From the NCBI RefSeq assembly GCF_934202865.1, contig NZ_CAKPYL010000029.1, positions 1 to 16,460 of the forward strand: a DNA stretch of 16,460 nt. Direction: 5' to 3'. This DNA comes from an uncultured Fenollaria sp. GTDB taxonomy: Bacteria; Bacillota; Clostridia; Tissierellales; Peptoniphilaceae. A model generated the notes under the pieces. That model worked only from the letters and a program-made list of their open reading frames with translations. It did no database searches and had not been told where the DNA came from. This document shows, piece after piece, positions 16,248-16,460 of the stretch; within the stretch, counting starts at the first letter, position 1; the number at the start of each line of letters is the position of its first letter. The position numbers and the translations under genes are program-made.

Positions 16248-16460
16248 CTAGATATCATAATTCTTATACCTGAATATCCTCTTTGATATTAGATATGAAA
16301 GTACCCCATATAGAGCTACGAATACTATCTTTATAGAGAAAATATTTCTTGCAAGCTGCGCTATAACTACATTTACACTCATAAAGCTTAGAAGTATATA
16401 TGTAGCGAGCACATAGAATATATAAACTACTATATTAATTAAAGCTATGCTTAATAAATT
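16248..16460 (-). CDS. mreD: Rod shape-determining protein MreD, C-terminal part (runs off the window)
   Basis: MreD is an integral membrane protein of the MreBCD elongasome. The 70 visible C-terminal codons translate to a very hydrophobic chain. One helix reads VVYIFYVLATYILLSFMSVN. After a short linker (AQLARNIFSIK) comes a second, VFVALYGVLSYLI, followed by the basic tail SKRIFRYKNYDI. This matches the usual MreD ending: two membrane helices and a short positively charged tail. The sequence itself is poorly conserved in this family, so position decides: it lies eight bases before mrdA, with its stop codon inside the mrdA ribosome binding site (TAGGTGA). The rest of the gene, and presumably mreC and mreB, lie beyond position 16460. 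Another small membrane protein is possible but less likely. Confidence 0.72.
   Translation of the reverse strand, partial: NLLSIALINIVVYIFYVLATYILLSFMSVNVVIAQLARNIFSIKIVFVALYGVLSYLISKRIFRYKNYDI

Overview
The window looks like chromosomal core DNA from an AT-rich, low-GC Gram-positive bacterium (Bacillota). Three things suggest this: the dnaE-pfkA-pyk gene order, strong AGGAGG-type ribosome binding sites throughout, and an mreD-mrdA-radical SAM-TIGR03936 gene run. The gene set would fit an anaerobe of the Clostridia/Tissierellia type, but that placement is inference. I see no tRNA, rRNA, CRISPR array, transposase or phage gene, and nothing that looks like an undescribed defence or mobile system.

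Layout. (1) Positions 1-6851, all leftward: dnaE, pfkA, pyk, a dCMP deaminase and the 5' part of mscL, packed with gaps of at most about 30 bp. Two lesions lie in this run. pyk has one in-frame TGA that separates the N-terminal third from the catalytic residues. mscL has a good Shine-Dalgarno but no ATG, GTG or TTG behind it. (2) Positions 6852-6979: a divergent promoter region with a good sigma-A promoter in each direction. (3) Positions 6980-9511, rightward: a small DUF4190-like membrane protein, an Lgt-family protein with altered active-site motifs, and a 441-residue membrane protein with a DUF2812-like N-terminus. The last two overlap, so these three form one operon. (4) Positions 9512-9606: two strong hairpins between convergent genes. 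(5) Positions 9607-16460, all leftward: the 3' end of mreD, mrdA (PBP2, unusually long), a B12-binding-like radical SAM protein of the TIGR03960 type, its TIGR03936/DUF2344 partner, and a FolT-type ECF transporter S component. The last gene has its own promoter and a leader that matches the tetrahydrofolate riboswitch.

How the genes fit together. The first block combines replication (DnaE), the two committed enzymes of lower glycolysis (PfkA, Pyk), thymidylate precursor supply (dCMP deaminase) and osmotic protection (MscL). The last block builds the lateral cell wall (MreD, PBP2), followed by two genes that usually travel with it, and then folate uptake under folate feedback control. The middle block concerns membrane and possibly lipoprotein functions.

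The observations most worth checking are the pyk nonsense codon, the missing mscL start codon, the THF riboswitch with a plausible translational switch, and the Lgt-family protein that has Tyr and Cys where the classical enzyme has catalytic His and Asn.
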